From ELB16-189 sp018266435 (GTDB taxonomy: Bacteria > Bacteroidota > Bacteroidia > Cytophagales > Cyclobacteriaceae), in NCBI GenBank assembly GCA_030123525.1, contig CP126125.1, forward strand, positions 1,736,001 through 1,800,000: a stretch of 64,000 nt of DNA, given 5' to 3'. The position numbers and the translations under genes are program-made. Under the pieces are notes generated by a model. It did no database searches. It saw only the letters and a program-made list of their open reading frames with translations, and had not been told where the DNA came from. Positions within the stretch are counted from its first letter, which is position 1. Each line of letters starts with the position of its first letter. Of this stretch, positions 23,183 to 33,232 are shown piece by piece.

Positions 23183-25156
23183 ATGAATCAGATGATTACA
23201 AAAACGATATACGTAGCAGCCATTGTTGCAGGTTACATTTCCGCTTTTGCTCAGATTCCGACTAATAAATTTGAACCGGTCAGTTTTTCACAGGTAACCA
23301 TTAGCGATGAGTTTTGGAAGCCGGCTATGCAAAAAGTAGCCACCACTACATTACAAGCCTGTATTTTTCAAACAGAAGTAAAAACTCCCAGGATCAAAAA
23401 TTTTGAAAAAGTAGCCCGCAATCAGGGTGAGCAACACGAAGGTATTTTTTATGACGACTCCGATGTGTACAAAGCCTTGGAAGCCATTGCGTATTCCTTA
23501 AAAAATTATCCGGATGCTGCGCTTAAAAAAAAAGCCGATGAGTGGATTGATAAAATTGCAGCCGCCCAATTACCCGATGGATACATCAATACGTGGTACA
23601 CCTTGAAAGGACTGGATCAACGTTGGACAGATATGAGCATGCACGAAGACTATAATGGCGGCCATTTGATTGAAGCAGCCGTAGCCTATTACCATGCTAC
23701 CGGAAAAAGAAAACTGCTCGATGTGGCCATCAAGTTTGCCGATCATTTTAACGACAACTTTGGCCCCGGTAAAAAACATTGGGTAACCGGACATCAGGAA
23801 TTAGAACTTGCCCTGGTGAAACTGTATAAAACCACCCAAAACAAAAAATACCTGGACCTCGCTCATTGGCTACTGGAGGAACGTGGACACAAACTAGCCA
23901 AAGGTTACACGTGGACAGACTGGAAAGATACGGCCTATGCACAAGACGTTGTGCCGGTTCGCCTGCAAAAAGAAATTACCGGTCATGCTGTGCGAGCCAT
24001 GTACCTCTATACCGGTGCGGCTGATGTAGCCGCCCTTACGGGAGACGAAGGGTACATGACCGCCATGAATAATGTGTGGGAAGATGTAGTCTATCGTAAT
24101 ATGTACATCACAGGTGGTATTGGTTCTTCGGGCAACAACGAAGGCTTTAGTACTGATTACGATTTGCCTAACGAGCAGGCTTATTGCGAAACATGTGCTT
24201 CGGTAGGCATGGTATTTTGGAACCAACGCATGAATGTACTCACAGGCGACAGCAAGTTTATGGACGTGCTCGAACGAAGCTTGTACAATGCCGCCCGCGA
24301 TGGACTGTCATTAAGCGGTGATCATTTTTTTTACGGCAATCCGTTGGCATCGAGTGGAAAACATCTCAGGCGCGAATGGTACGGCACCGCCTGCTGCCCC
24401 GCCAATATTTCACGACTGGTGGCTTCATTGGGTGACTATGTATATGGTGTGAATAACAAGGGCATTTGGATTAACCTGTTCATTGGGAGTAATACTACGT
24501 TGAATGTAGGAAAACACGAAGTGCCCCTGAGCCTGGAAACCAACTACCCGTGGGAGGGAAAAGTAAAAATGACCGTTCGACCAAAGTCAAAAACTAAATT
24601 TGTTATACACGTGCGCATTCCAGGCTGGGCACAAGGTCAAGCTGTGCCCGGAAATTTGTACGAGTTTGAAGATAAGACACGGCCACTCGTTACCATCACG
24701 GTCAATAATAAGCCCATCGCCTATACAATGGAGAAAGGATATGCTCTGATTGACCGGGAGTGGGTCAGTGGCGATGAAGTGGTGCTGACCTTGCCCATGC
24801 AGGTAAAACGCGTAAAGGCACGGCCTGAATTGAAACAAGACGAAGACCGGGTGGCACTGCAGCGCGGCCCGCTTGTATATTGTATAGAAGGAGCTGATAA
24901 CAACGGCAAAGCCTGGAACATAATCCTTCCTGAAAATACACCATTTACCACATCATTTAAAAAAGACTTGCTCGAAGGAGTAGAAACCATTCAATTTCAG
25001 GCACCAACAATTCAAATAGGAAATGATGACCAATCAGTTACTACGGTAATTAAAACAGTTACAGCCATTCCATATTATTCCTGGTGCAACCGCGGACAAA
25101 ATCAGATGCAAGTATGGATTCCAAATAAGATCAAAGACATTAAAGTCAACTATTGA
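23183..25156 (+). CDS. GH127 family beta-L-arabinofuranosidase-like glycosidase
   Basis: A secreted enzyme of 657 residues with a signal peptide (1-24, ending SAFAQ). The fold is an alpha/alpha barrel followed by beta domains. The zinc-cysteine site of GH127 is present: C335-E336-T-C338 in AYCETCAS and the pair C404-C405 in TACCPAN; the glutamate and last cysteines are those used in catalysis. It should hydrolyse beta-L-arabinofuranosyl bonds in plant cell-wall glycans. Length fits the family. Its stop shares one base with the next start (25156). No SusC/SusD pair is nearby. Confidence 0.88.
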   Translation: MNQMITKTIYVAAIVAGYISAFAQIPTNKFEPVSFSQVTISDEFWKPAMQKVATTTLQACIFQTEVKTPRIKNFEKVARNQGEQHEGIFYDDSDVYKALEAIAYSLKNYPDAALKKKADEWIDKIAAAQLPDGYINTWYTLKGLDQRWTDMSMHEDYNGGHLIEAAVAYYHATGKRKLLDVAIKFADHFNDNFGPGKKHWVTGHQELELALVKLYKTTQNKKYLDLAHWLLEERGHKLAKGYTWTDWKDTAYAQDVVPVRLQKEITGHAVRAMYLYTGAADVAALTGDEGYMTAMNNVWEDVVYRNMYITGGIGSSGNNEGFSTDYDLPNEQAYCETCASVGMVFWNQRMNVLTGDSKFMDVLERSLYNAARDGLSLSGDHFFYGNPLASSGKHLRREWYGTACCPANISRLVASLGDYVYGVNNKGIWINLFIGSNTTLNVGKHEVPLSLETNYPWEGKVKMTVRPKSKTKFVIHVRIPGWAQGQAVPGNLYEFEDKTRPLVTITVNNKPIAYTMEKGYALIDREWVSGDEVVLTLPMQVKRVKARPELKQDEDRVALQRGPLVYCIEGADNNGKAWNIILPENTPFTTSFKKDLLEGVETIQFQAPTIQIGNDDQSVTTVIKTVTAIPYYSWCNRGQNQMQVWIPNKIKDIKVNY

Positions 25157-27507
25157 TGAAAATTACTTTTACCCTGATCATCCTGCTGGCTTTTGCAGGA
25201 AACTCCTTGGCTCAAGGGTACCTCATACAAAAGAATGACTCACGCATCGCGGTAAAACCTGCCGTGCCGATCAAAGCCTATAGTTTCGATTTAAAAAACG
25301 TGAAATTTCTGGATGGAAGCCCATTTAAAAATGCGATGGACAAAGATGCCGCATATCTTCTAAGCATTGACCCCAAAAGACTTCTTCATCGTTTTTATCT
25401 CAATGCCGGGCTACCCACGCAAGGCGATGTGTACGGAGGATGGGAGAGTGACGGGCTAAGCGGCCATACCCTCGGTCATTACCTTTCGGCTTGTGCAATG
25501 ATGTATGCATCCACCGCCAATGACCAATTTAAAAGCCGTGTAAATGTAATTATTAATGAACTCGAAAAGTGCCAGACCGCCCGCCAAACAGGATACGTGG
25601 GAGCTATACCGAATGAAGATTCCATCTTTTGGAAAGTACAGCACGGCATCATTAAGACAGGAGGGTTTGATTTAAACGGTGGCTGGTCGCCCTGGTACAC
25701 CGTGCATAAAGTGATGGCCGGCTTGACCGATGCATACATTTTTGCTGATAATAAAAAAGCGCTCGCCATCGCAAAAAAGATGGCCGACTGGACGGAGAGT
25801 ATTTTGAAAAATTTGAATGAAGAGCAACTTGAAAAAATGCTCAAGTGTGAATACGGAGGCATGGCCGATGTGCTCACTCACCTTTACGAAATCACGGGAA
25901 ATAAAAAATACCTCAACCTCTCGTATCAATTTCACGATCATTTTGTTTTAGGCGAACTGGCAAAAAAAATTGACCCCCTTCCCGGCAAACACTCCAATAC
26001 CAACGTGCCTAAAGCTGTGGGCTGTGCCAGGCGTTATGAGTTGACCGGAAATGAAACCGACCGGACCATTAGCACATTCTTTTGGGAGACAGTAGTAACC
26101 CATCACACCTATGTGATTGGTGGCAACAGCAACTACGAATATTGCGGCCCGGAAAATAAACTCAACGACCGGCTCAGTGATGCCACTTGCGAAACGTGCA
26201 ATTCGTATAACATGCTCAAACTCACCCGCCATTTGTTTGCAGTTGCCCCATCGTCAAAACTGACCGATTATTATGAACGGGCATTGTACAATCATATCCT
26301 GGCTTCACAAAATCCACAAACCGGTATGATGTGTTACTTCGTGCCCCTGCGCATGGGCGCGAAAAAAGAATTCAGCGATCCGTTCAATACGTTCACCTGC
26401 TGCGTGGGAAGTGGCATGGAAAACCACTCAAAGTACACCGAAGAAATTTATTCCGAAGGAAGTGATGGAAGTTTGTATGTGAATTTGTTCATTCCGTCAG
26501 AAGTAAACTGGAAACAGAAAAAAACAACAGTAACGATGAATACCTCCTTTCCTGAAAACGGCAAGGTGTCACTCACAGTCCAATCGAAGAATAAACAAGC
26601 ATTTGCATTGCGAATACGAAAACCATTTTGGGTAAAAAATGAAATTAATTTTTTCGTAAACGAAAAACCGGTGCAAGTTAAAATTGACACCAGCGGATAT
26701 TTTGAAATCAATCAGGTGTGGAGCAACGAAATTGTAACGTTTACTTTACCGATGGCTCTTCGCTCAGAGAGTATGCCCGATAATCCCAAACGCATAGCCT
26801 TGCTTTACGGCCCCGTAGTATTAGCCGGACAACTCGGAAAAGAAATGCCAGACCCGGTTTATGGAACAACCGTACTGTTGACTGACAACCATACTCTTTC
26901 TGATTGGACAAAGAAACCAGGCTCAGAATTGATGTTTGAAACAAACGGAGTAGCCAGGCCGGCCGATGTAAAACTCATCCCATTTTATAATACGTTTGAT
27001 CAGTACTATAATGTGTACTGGGATTTTTTTACACCAACAGACTGGGCCAATCGTCAGCAAGAATACGAAGCCGAGAAAAAGAGACAAAATGAAATAGAAA
27101 AACGTACGATTGATATTTGCCGCATTGGCGAAATGCAGCCCGAACGTGATCACAATCTGAAGGCAAGCGAAAAATCATATGTGAGCGATGCATTTGGAAG
27201 AATGGGCAGAGAAGCCCGTGCCGGAAATTACTTTTCATTTGAAATGAAAGTTGATTCCACTGTTTCCAATAATTTATTGTGCACCTACATTGGTGATGAT
27301 ACCAACCGCGCATTTGACTTTTTGATTGATGACCGGCACATTGCCACACAAGAACTGAAAGGAGGGATTACCGGAAAATTTTTTGATGTAGAGTACCCCA
27401 TTCCGGTTGAGTACACAAAAGGAAAAACGAAAGTAACCGTGCGTGTTAATGCGCACACCACCCAAACAGCCGGACGGATTTTTGGGTGCCGAATGGTAAA
27501 GCGATAA
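25156..27507 (+). CDS. GH127/GH146-type glycosidase with C-terminal extension
   Basis: A secreted protein of 783 residues, signal peptide ending SLAQ, from the DUF1680 group that contains the beta-L-arabinofuranosidase families GH127 and GH146. The catalytic site is complete: C345-E346-T-C348 in ATCETCNSYNM and C415-C416 in FTCCVGSGMENH. The N-terminus FDLKNVKFLDGSPF with GGWESDGLSGHTLGHYLSA is typical of the GH146-like side. A C-terminal beta domain of about 150 residues (after 620) is an accessory domain. The start overlaps the previous stop (TGATG). With the previous enzyme it likely degrades arabinose-bearing glycans. Confidence 0.85.
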   Translation: MKITFTLIILLAFAGNSLAQGYLIQKNDSRIAVKPAVPIKAYSFDLKNVKFLDGSPFKNAMDKDAAYLLSIDPKRLLHRFYLNAGLPTQGDVYGGWESDGLSGHTLGHYLSACAMMYASTANDQFKSRVNVIINELEKCQTARQTGYVGAIPNEDSIFWKVQHGIIKTGGFDLNGGWSPWYTVHKVMAGLTDAYIFADNKKALAIAKKMADWTESILKNLNEEQLEKMLKCEYGGMADVLTHLYEITGNKKYLNLSYQFHDHFVLGELAKKIDPLPGKHSNTNVPKAVGCARRYELTGNETDRTISTFFWETVVTHHTYVIGGNSNYEYCGPENKLNDRLSDATCETCNSYNMLKLTRHLFAVAPSSKLTDYYERALYNHILASQNPQTGMMCYFVPLRMGAKKEFSDPFNTFTCCVGSGMENHSKYTEEIYSEGSDGSLYVNLFIPSEVNWKQKKTTVTMNTSFPENGKVSLTVQSKNKQAFALRIRKPFWVKNEINFFVNEKPVQVKIDTSGYFEINQVWSNEIVTFTLPMALRSESMPDNPKRIALLYGPVVLAGQLGKEMPDPVYGTTVLLTDNHTLSDWTKKPGSELMFETNGVARPADVKLIPFYNTFDQYYNVYWDFFTPTDWANRQQEYEAEKKRQNEIEKRTIDICRIGEMQPERDHNLKASEKSYVSDAFGRMGREARAGNYFSFEMKVDSTVSNNLLCTYIGDDTNRAFDFLIDDRHIATQELKGGITGKFFDVEYPIPVEYTKGKTKVTVRVNAHTTQTAGRIFGCRMVKR

Positions 27508-27539
27508 AAGGGGTGAGGTAAATTAACCGAGTGGTTGCC

Positions 27540-28103
27540 TTACTCTTCTTCAAACCCGGATACTCCGCCCGATACGATAAACTTCATTGCCACCGTGCCG
27601 GGCACATCAAGCGGCTTCACATTTTCTTTGGGCACTACATAATGGTCGCCCGCTACAGCATACGACTGTGGAAAGTAAACCACTACCATGTCGTTCAGGC
27701 CTAACTCAGAAAGATCAGGCTGTGTAATGAAGCCGATGCGGTGCAACCCGTTTTCTTTATTGATGGTAACCAATACCGGTCGATCAAATTTTTTCTTATC
27801 ACCCACAAAAGCAGCCAGCAAATCTTTGATGGAAGAATAAATCAATTTTACCAAGGGAATGCGGCTGACCAAGTTATCAAACCATTCGCCCATTCTGCGA
27901 AAAGCAAAAATAGAAGAGAAATACCCAAAGATGGTGATGGCAGTTAAGATGATGATAAACCCCAACCCCGGATAAGGCAGGTCAATGCGGCTGTCTAGCC
28001 AAATAAAAGAAGTGTAAATAAAATAGGCTGTGGCAATCAACGGAACGATGAATATTGTGCCGCTGAAAAAATAACGGATGACCCGCTTTAGAAAATTTTT
28101 CAT
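27540..28103 (-). CDS. DUF502 family membrane protein
   Basis: A 187-residue protein matching DUF502: an N-terminal basic stretch MKNFLKRVIRYFFSG, two membrane segments (about 12-32 and 45-70), the conserved IPLVKLIYSSIKDLLAAF and a C-terminal soluble domain with RIGFITQPDLSELG, VVVYFPQSYAVAGDHYVVP and MKFIVSGG. Function is unknown, and transport and stress roles have been suggested for relatives. It follows miaA on the minus strand. Confidence 0.88.
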   Translation of the reverse strand: MKNFLKRVIRYFFSGTIFIVPLIATAYFIYTSFIWLDSRIDLPYPGLGFIIILTAITIFGYFSSIFAFRRMGEWFDNLVSRIPLVKLIYSSIKDLLAAFVGDKKKFDRPVLVTINKENGLHRIGFITQPDLSELGLNDMVVVYFPQSYAVAGDHYVVPKENVKPLDVPGTVAMKFIVSGGVSGFEEE

Positions 28104-28143
28104 CTGGCAAAGTTAGGATAGAATTAGCGAATAACGACAGACA

Positions 28144-29037
28144 CTATTTTATTCTTTCGCTAACCCAAGCGATCAATTCGGCTGCAGAATCAAACCAGGT
28201 AATTTCTTTATCGCGCAAAAACCACGTGAGTTGGCGCTTGGCATACCTGCGCGAATTTCTTTTTAGCAAACGAATAGTCTCGGAGTAATCGTGCAGCCCA
28301 TCGAGATGATCAAAAATTTCACTGTACCCCACGGTTTGCAGTGCATTCGTATTCTTAAATGGATAAAGTTGACGGGCTTCTTCAAACAAGCCGGAGGTGA
28401 TCATGGCATCCATTCTTGAATCAATCCGTTCATACAATCTTTCGCGAGCAATATTCAAACCAACTTTGACGATACTAAACGGATGCGCTGATTTTTTTTT
28501 TACCCGAAGTTCTTTCATAGGTCTGCCGGTTGTTTGCAGCAACTCAAGAGCCCGCATCAGCCGTTGCGGATTTTTCTGATCAACGGATAAAAAGAAATCA
28601 GGATCAGTTTTTTTTACTTCTTCTTGCAGCCATTCAATTCCATTTGTCTCATAAGCAAGTTGAATTTTTTTACGTATGCCGTTATTAATTCTGGGTAAGT
28701 CATCAAATCCTTCCAGCACCGCTTGGATATATAATCCTGACCCGCCAACCATTACCGCAGTGTCATATTTTTTAAACAGTTTGTGAATCAAGTCTAATGC
28801 TTCGCGGCCAAACTGGCCGGCATCATACGTATCGTGAATGGATTTACTGTTGATGAAATGATGAGTGGCCCGGCTCAATTCTTGGGCAGAAGGTTTGGCT
28901 GTGCCCACATTCAACTCCCTAAAAAATTGTCGCGAATCAGCTGAAATAATTTCGGTATGAAATTTTTCAGCAATAGAAACGGCAACAGCGGTTTTTCCTA
29001 CGGCCGTTGGCCCCACAATAACTAAAAGTCTTTTCAC
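28144..29037 (-). CDS. miaA: tRNA dimethylallyltransferase
   Basis: MiaA transfers a dimethylallyl group to N6 of A37 in tRNAs reading U-starting codons. The 297-residue protein has the P-loop GPTAVGKTAVA (8-18), the ISADSRQFFRELNVGTAKPS segment, GGSGLYIQAVLEGFDDLP near 98-115, and the C-terminal RYAKRQLTWF motif. Length is near the family norm. It starts with ATG at 29037; the DUF502 gene lies 40 bases downstream. The next gene (29144) is divergent. Confidence 0.95.
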   Translation of the reverse strand: MKRLLVIVGPTAVGKTAVAVSIAEKFHTEIISADSRQFFRELNVGTAKPSAQELSRATHHFINSKSIHDTYDAGQFGREALDLIHKLFKKYDTAVMVGGSGLYIQAVLEGFDDLPRINNGIRKKIQLAYETNGIEWLQEEVKKTDPDFFLSVDQKNPQRLMRALELLQTTGRPMKELRVKKKSAHPFSIVKVGLNIARERLYERIDSRMDAMITSGLFEEARQLYPFKNTNALQTVGYSEIFDHLDGLHDYSETIRLLKRNSRRYAKRQLTWFLRDKEITWFDSAAELIAWVSERIK

Positions 29038-29143
29038 GAAGCAAAAATACAGGCATTGTACGATAGTCCATAGTTACTAAATTTTGAATTTCGAATTTTG
29101 AATCGGGCGTTAGCGTCTGTAACTTGCAATCCAAACCACTGTT

Positions 29144-29416
29144 ATGATTAAATATACTGCGCCTTTTTTAACAAAACTGGAAGACCTCATTGCCGAATCA
29201 GATTATATTCTCCGCTACGAAAAGGGAAATTTCAAAGCGGGCTATTGCATTTTAAAAGATCAAAAAATAGTCATTGTGAATAAATTTTTTACCCTGGAAG
29301 GGAAAATCAATGCACTGCTCGAAATTTTACGCACCGTACCTTTAGATACAACCAGGTTTTCAGAGAAGAACATAAAGTTGTATGCGGAACTGACCAAAGC
29401 CGAAGTAAGCATTTAA
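29144..29416 (+). CDS. Conserved small protein of unknown function
   Basis: A soluble 90-residue protein with no cysteine-rich, membrane or signal features apart from one GYCILKD. It begins MIKYTAPFLTKLEDLIAES, includes an IVIVNKFFTLEGKINALLEIL helix and ends in a charged tail. It is encoded 7 bases before the metallo-hydrolase and probably co-transcribed with it and the NFACT gene. I do not recognise the family, but the codon use and reading frame look genuine. Confidence 0.65.
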   Translation: MIKYTAPFLTKLEDLIAESDYILRYEKGNFKAGYCILKDQKIVIVNKFFTLEGKINALLEILRTVPLDTTRFSEKNIKLYAELTKAEVSI

Positions 29417-29423
29417 AAAAAAA

Positions 29424-30185
29424 TTGAAAATCACTTTTCTTGGAACCGGCACTTCACAGGGCGTGCCCGTGATCGGGTGCACATGCGAAGTGTGCCGTTC
29501 GTTGGATTACCGCGACAAACGCCTGCGTGTTTCAGTTCACCTGGAAATAGATGGTCTGAGTTTGGTGATTGATACGGGTCCCGATTTCAGACAACAAATG
29601 CTGCGCGAGCACATTTCTACATTAGACGCGGTGATACTCACCCACTCGCACAAAGACCACATTGCCGGTCTTGACGATGTGCGAGCTTTCAACTATTTAC
29701 AAAAAAAAGAGATGCCGGTTTATGGCTCGCACGCTACACTTGAGCAAGTGAAGAATGAATTTCATTATGCGTTTACTGATGAAAAATACCCGGGTACTCC
29801 GCTCATCACTTTGCACGAAATTGATGAACGTATTTTTTTGATTCAAAAAACAGAAATCATCCCGTTGCCGGTCATGCATTTACACATGCCGGTCATGGGC
29901 TTTCGCGTGGGCGACTTCAGTTACATCACTGATGCCAATTATATTCCGGAAAAAACGCTAGCCAAACTGAAAGGAACCAGGCTACTGGTTTTAAACGCTC
30001 TTCAAAAGGAACCTCATCTTTCTCATTTCACACTCGATCAGGCCATCCTCCAGGCCAAGTGCATCGGTGCAACACAAACCTATTTTACTCACATGAGTCA
30101 TAAGATGGGGATGCACCACTTCGTAGGCCGCGAGCTACCCGAAGGAATTGCTTTGGCTTACGATGGCCTGACCATAAATTTGTAA
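29424..30185 (+). CDS. MBL-fold metallo-hydrolase (PhnP-like)
   Basis: A 253-residue metallo-beta-lactamase-fold enzyme. The metal site THSHKDHIAGLDD has H74, H76, D78 and H79, and the N-terminal G-C-T-C-E-V-C (C19, C21, C24) is the structural zinc site of the PhnP branch, which cleaves cyclic ribose phosphates in phosphonate use. TDANYIP and the final MSHKMGMHHF also match. The start is TTG 29424 (MKITFLGTGTSQGVPV), as for several genes here. No phosphonate pathway genes are nearby, so the true substrate is open. Confidence 0.82.
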   Translation: MKITFLGTGTSQGVPVIGCTCEVCRSLDYRDKRLRVSVHLEIDGLSLVIDTGPDFRQQMLREHISTLDAVILTHSHKDHIAGLDDVRAFNYLQKKEMPVYGSHATLEQVKNEFHYAFTDEKYPGTPLITLHEIDERIFLIQKTEIIPLPVMHLHMPVMGFRVGDFSYITDANYIPEKTLAKLKGTRLLVLNALQKEPHLSHFTLDQAILQAKCIGATQTYFTHMSHKMGMHHFVGRELPEGIALAYDGLTINL

Positions 30186-30186
30186 G

Positions 30187-31746
30187 GTGCACAACAATTA
30201 TTATTTTTTAAGGCAATTGAGTGTTGCGCTCGAAAAAAAAATAATCGGGTTTACTGTTGTCTCCTGTTTCAGCCAATCAAAAGATGAGTTGGTCATTGAA
30301 CTGAATAACTCACGCGAATCGTTTTTTATTAAAGCAAACCTGGCTTCCGGGTTTTCTTGCCTTTCGTTTTCAGAAAAATTTAGCCGAGCCAAAAAGAACA
30401 GCGTTGATCTATTTACTGAAATCATCCTGAAAAAAATTATCAGGGTAAGACAATTTCAAAATGAGCGTGCCTTTGCCCTGGAACTGGAAAATAATTTTTC
30501 ACTGGTCTTTAAAATGTATGGAAGTCTATCAAATGTTTTATTAGTAAACGAGTACACCGTCATTCAAATTTTTAAAAATGATTTTCTTTCTGATTTTGAA
30601 ACGGATGTGCACAGCCTGGATCGGTCTGTAGACTTTAGCCTGGAAAATTTTTTGAAGAATAAAGAATACCCGGAAAAAATTTATTTTACGTTTGGAAAAA
30701 TAGTGTGGAGTTATTTATATGAAAAGCAGTTTCATCTGCTTGACATTGAGCCAAAATGGCAACTGATTCAACAAACCATTTCTTTGCTTGAAAACCCAAT
30801 GCACTACCTGATTGAAGAGAATGGTGGTGTTACGTTTAGTTTGTTGCCTTTGCAGAATAGCCTGAAGATAAGCAGCAACCCCATTGCAGCCATTAATGAA
30901 TTTTCACAACGGCTAATGTATGCGCGTTTGTTTTATTCGGAAAAAAATGATCTGCTTCACGCATTGCAACTTAAACTGAAAAATGCTGAAAACTACCTGG
31001 TTAAATCACGCAAAAAAGAAGAAGAACTTTCTCGTGGTAGCCATTACCAACGTTGGGCCGATTTGATTATGGCCAATCTTCACTCGATAAAACACGGTAC
31101 AGAAAAGATATCACTAATCGATTTTTATGATGGCTCACCGGTAGAGATTAAACTCAAGCGTGAATTAAATCCTCAGCAAAATGCCGGAGTATTTTATCGT
31201 AAAGCCAAGAACTGGCAAATAGAAATCAACAAAGTCAATGAGTCTATTCTCAAAAAGGAAGAGGAACTCCGTAAGTTAAAAGTAGTGAAGTCTGCAATCA
31301 GCCAATGTGCGGATTATAAATTACTGAAAGAAAAAATTGCTGAGTTTAGATTGGAAAAAAGACAGACCGAAAAAACTAATTCATTACCGTACCGTGAGTA
31401 TGAATGGAAAGGATATAAAATTTGGGTAGGTAAAAATGCTCAGGCTAACGACTTACTTACGTTGAAGCATTCATACAAAGAAGATCTGTGGCTTCATGTG
31501 AAAGATGTGGCAGGTTCACACGTGTTGATTAAATACCAGCCCGGAAAAAAGTTTCCCAAAGATGTAATTGAGTATGCCGCAAGTATAGCAGCGCATTATT
31601 CCAAACGAAAGAATGAAACTCTTTGTCCGGTAGTCGTAACTCCGAAAAAATTTGTACGAAAACGAAAGGGTGATCCGGCCGGAACGGTAGTAGTTGAAAG
31701 GGAAGAGGTGATTTTAGTTGAACCAAAGCCGGAGGCTAGAGGTTAG
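30187..31746 (+). CDS. NFACT family (RqcH-like) protein
   Basis: The 519-residue layout follows the NFACT family: N-terminal NFACT-N (1-190), a helical middle with a coiled coil (about 245-385), and a C-terminal NFACT-R domain with YKIWVGKNAQANDLLTLK, EDLWLHVKDVAGSHVLI and VVVTPKKFVRKRKG. RqcH members add alanine tails to peptides stuck on 50S subunits. The D-R pair used by RqcH in NFACT-N seems to read E93-R94 here (QFQNERAFAL). Start is GTG 30187, 1 base after the hydrolase gene. The 3' end, after EPKPE, is slightly low-complexity. Confidence 0.78.
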   Translation: MHNNYYFLRQLSVALEKKIIGFTVVSCFSQSKDELVIELNNSRESFFIKANLASGFSCLSFSEKFSRAKKNSVDLFTEIILKKIIRVRQFQNERAFALELENNFSLVFKMYGSLSNVLLVNEYTVIQIFKNDFLSDFETDVHSLDRSVDFSLENFLKNKEYPEKIYFTFGKIVWSYLYEKQFHLLDIEPKWQLIQQTISLLENPMHYLIEENGGVTFSLLPLQNSLKISSNPIAAINEFSQRLMYARLFYSEKNDLLHALQLKLKNAENYLVKSRKKEEELSRGSHYQRWADLIMANLHSIKHGTEKISLIDFYDGSPVEIKLKRELNPQQNAGVFYRKAKNWQIEINKVNESILKKEEELRKLKVVKSAISQCADYKLLKEKIAEFRLEKRQTEKTNSLPYREYEWKGYKIWVGKNAQANDLLTLKHSYKEDLWLHVKDVAGSHVLIKYQPGKKFPKDVIEYAASIAAHYSKRKNETLCPVVVTPKKFVRKRKGDPAGTVVVEREEVILVEPKPEARG

Positions 31747-31785
31747 AAAATGGAAGAGTGTTTTTTGCCCTCAACCCTCCAACGT

Positions 31786-33213
31786 CTACTTCACCACATT
31801 CACTTTGATCGTATTTGTTCTGCCGCGTTCTGAAATGGGCATGCTGGCCAGCACGATAAAAATATCGCCTGACTTAACATGTCCATCGCGCTTTAAAATC
31901 TCTTCCACATCAGCAATGGTTTCATCGGTGCTGGCGGCTTTGTCGTAATGATAGGCGCGGGTGGCCCACACCAGGCTCATGGTATTAATGATTTCTTTTT
32001 TGCTGGTAAACGCAAAAATATTGGCATTAGGCCGGTGCGAAGAAGCTTTGTAAGCACTGTACCCTACGAGGGTCATGCCTACGATGGCCTTGGCTTTTAC
32101 ATCTTTGGCCAGCTTGCAAGCAGTTAGTATCAAACTATCGTTAAAGAAATTGACCGACTTGTGGTCAGGGTCATGGAAGTTGTAATAGATATTTCCTTGC
32201 TTCTCTACTGACCCAATGGTGCGCACCATACTGCGAATTACCTCGATCGGATATTTTCCTGAAGCCGTTTCAGCCGAGAGCATCAGTGCATCGGCACCGT
32301 CCATTACGGCATTGGCTACGTCATTGGTTTCGGCACGTGTGGGGCGAGGACTTTCGATCATGCTCTCCATCATTTGCGTAGCCACGATTACGGGTTTAGC
32401 AGCTTGATTACATTTTTCCACCAGCATTTTTTGAATCATGGGTACTTCCTCCATCCAGCACTCTACACCCAAGTCGCCACGGGCTACCATCACCGCATCG
32501 GTAGTAGCTATAATCGCATCAATATTTTCCAGAGCTTCGGGTTTTTCTATTTTCGCGATGATGCGTGTATCGGCTTTATGCTGATTGATAATTTCGCGCA
32601 GTATTTCGAGGTCTTTGGCTTTTCGTACAAATGAAAGAGCTACCCAATTCACTTTATGCTTTAATCCAAACTCCAGGTCTTCTTTGTCTTTTTCAGTAAG
32701 AGAGGGGGCAGAAACTTTAGAAAAAGGCAGGTTGATTCCTTTGCGGGGTTTCAGCGGACCGCCATACACCACCGAGCACACCACATCGATATCCCGTACT
32801 TCTTTTACTTTCAATTCAATCTTGCCATCATCAATCAAAATCATGTCGCCATTTTTTACATCCCGGGGCAAGCCCTCATAAGATGTGCTCACAATTTCGT
32901 TGTTGCCGGTCAGTTGACGGGTAGTGATGATTAATTCTTGGCCGGGAATTAATTCCACCCCCGGCTGCACATCATTCACCCGTATTTTTGGGCCTTGCAG
33001 ATCTTGCAACAATGCCACGCTGGTGCCCATTTCTTTATTTAACTCATTGACGAAGCCGATTACTTTGAGATGGTCATCGTGTGTGCCGTGCGAAAAATTC
33101 AATCGGAAAACATCTACGCCTTCTTTAATCAGGGCGCGCAACATTTCTTTGTTATTAGAAGCCGGGCCCACGGTGGCTACAATTTTTGTTTTGTTATAAG
33201 AGATACGTTCCAT
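31786..33213 (-). CDS. pyk: Pyruvate kinase
   Basis: Pyruvate kinase makes pyruvate and ATP from phosphoenolpyruvate and ADP. The 475-residue chain has KTKIVATVGPASNN at the start, VFRLNFSHGTHDDH, QDLQGPKIRV, the ALSFVRKA helix, IAKIEKPEALENID with the catalytic lysine, VMVARGDLGVE, and KPVIVATQMMESM followed by RAETNDVANAVMDG. All active-site regions are intact. It is followed in the direction of transcription by the NFACT gene, convergently, and preceded by the IPExxxVDY gene 19 bases upstream, so the two are probably co-transcribed. Confidence 0.97.
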   Translation of the reverse strand: MERISYNKTKIVATVGPASNNKEMLRALIKEGVDVFRLNFSHGTHDDHLKVIGFVNELNKEMGTSVALLQDLQGPKIRVNDVQPGVELIPGQELIITTRQLTGNNEIVSTSYEGLPRDVKNGDMILIDDGKIELKVKEVRDIDVVCSVVYGGPLKPRKGINLPFSKVSAPSLTEKDKEDLEFGLKHKVNWVALSFVRKAKDLEILREIINQHKADTRIIAKIEKPEALENIDAIIATTDAVMVARGDLGVECWMEEVPMIQKMLVEKCNQAAKPVIVATQMMESMIESPRPTRAETNDVANAVMDGADALMLSAETASGKYPIEVIRSMVRTIGSVEKQGNIYYNFHDPDHKSVNFFNDSLILTACKLAKDVKAKAIVGMTLVGYSAYKASSHRPNANIFAFTSKKEIINTMSLVWATRAYHYDKAASTDETIADVEEILKRDGHVKSGDIFIVLASMPISERGRTNTIKVNVVK

Positions 33214-33232
33214 CCGATGGTTTGAGTTGGGG

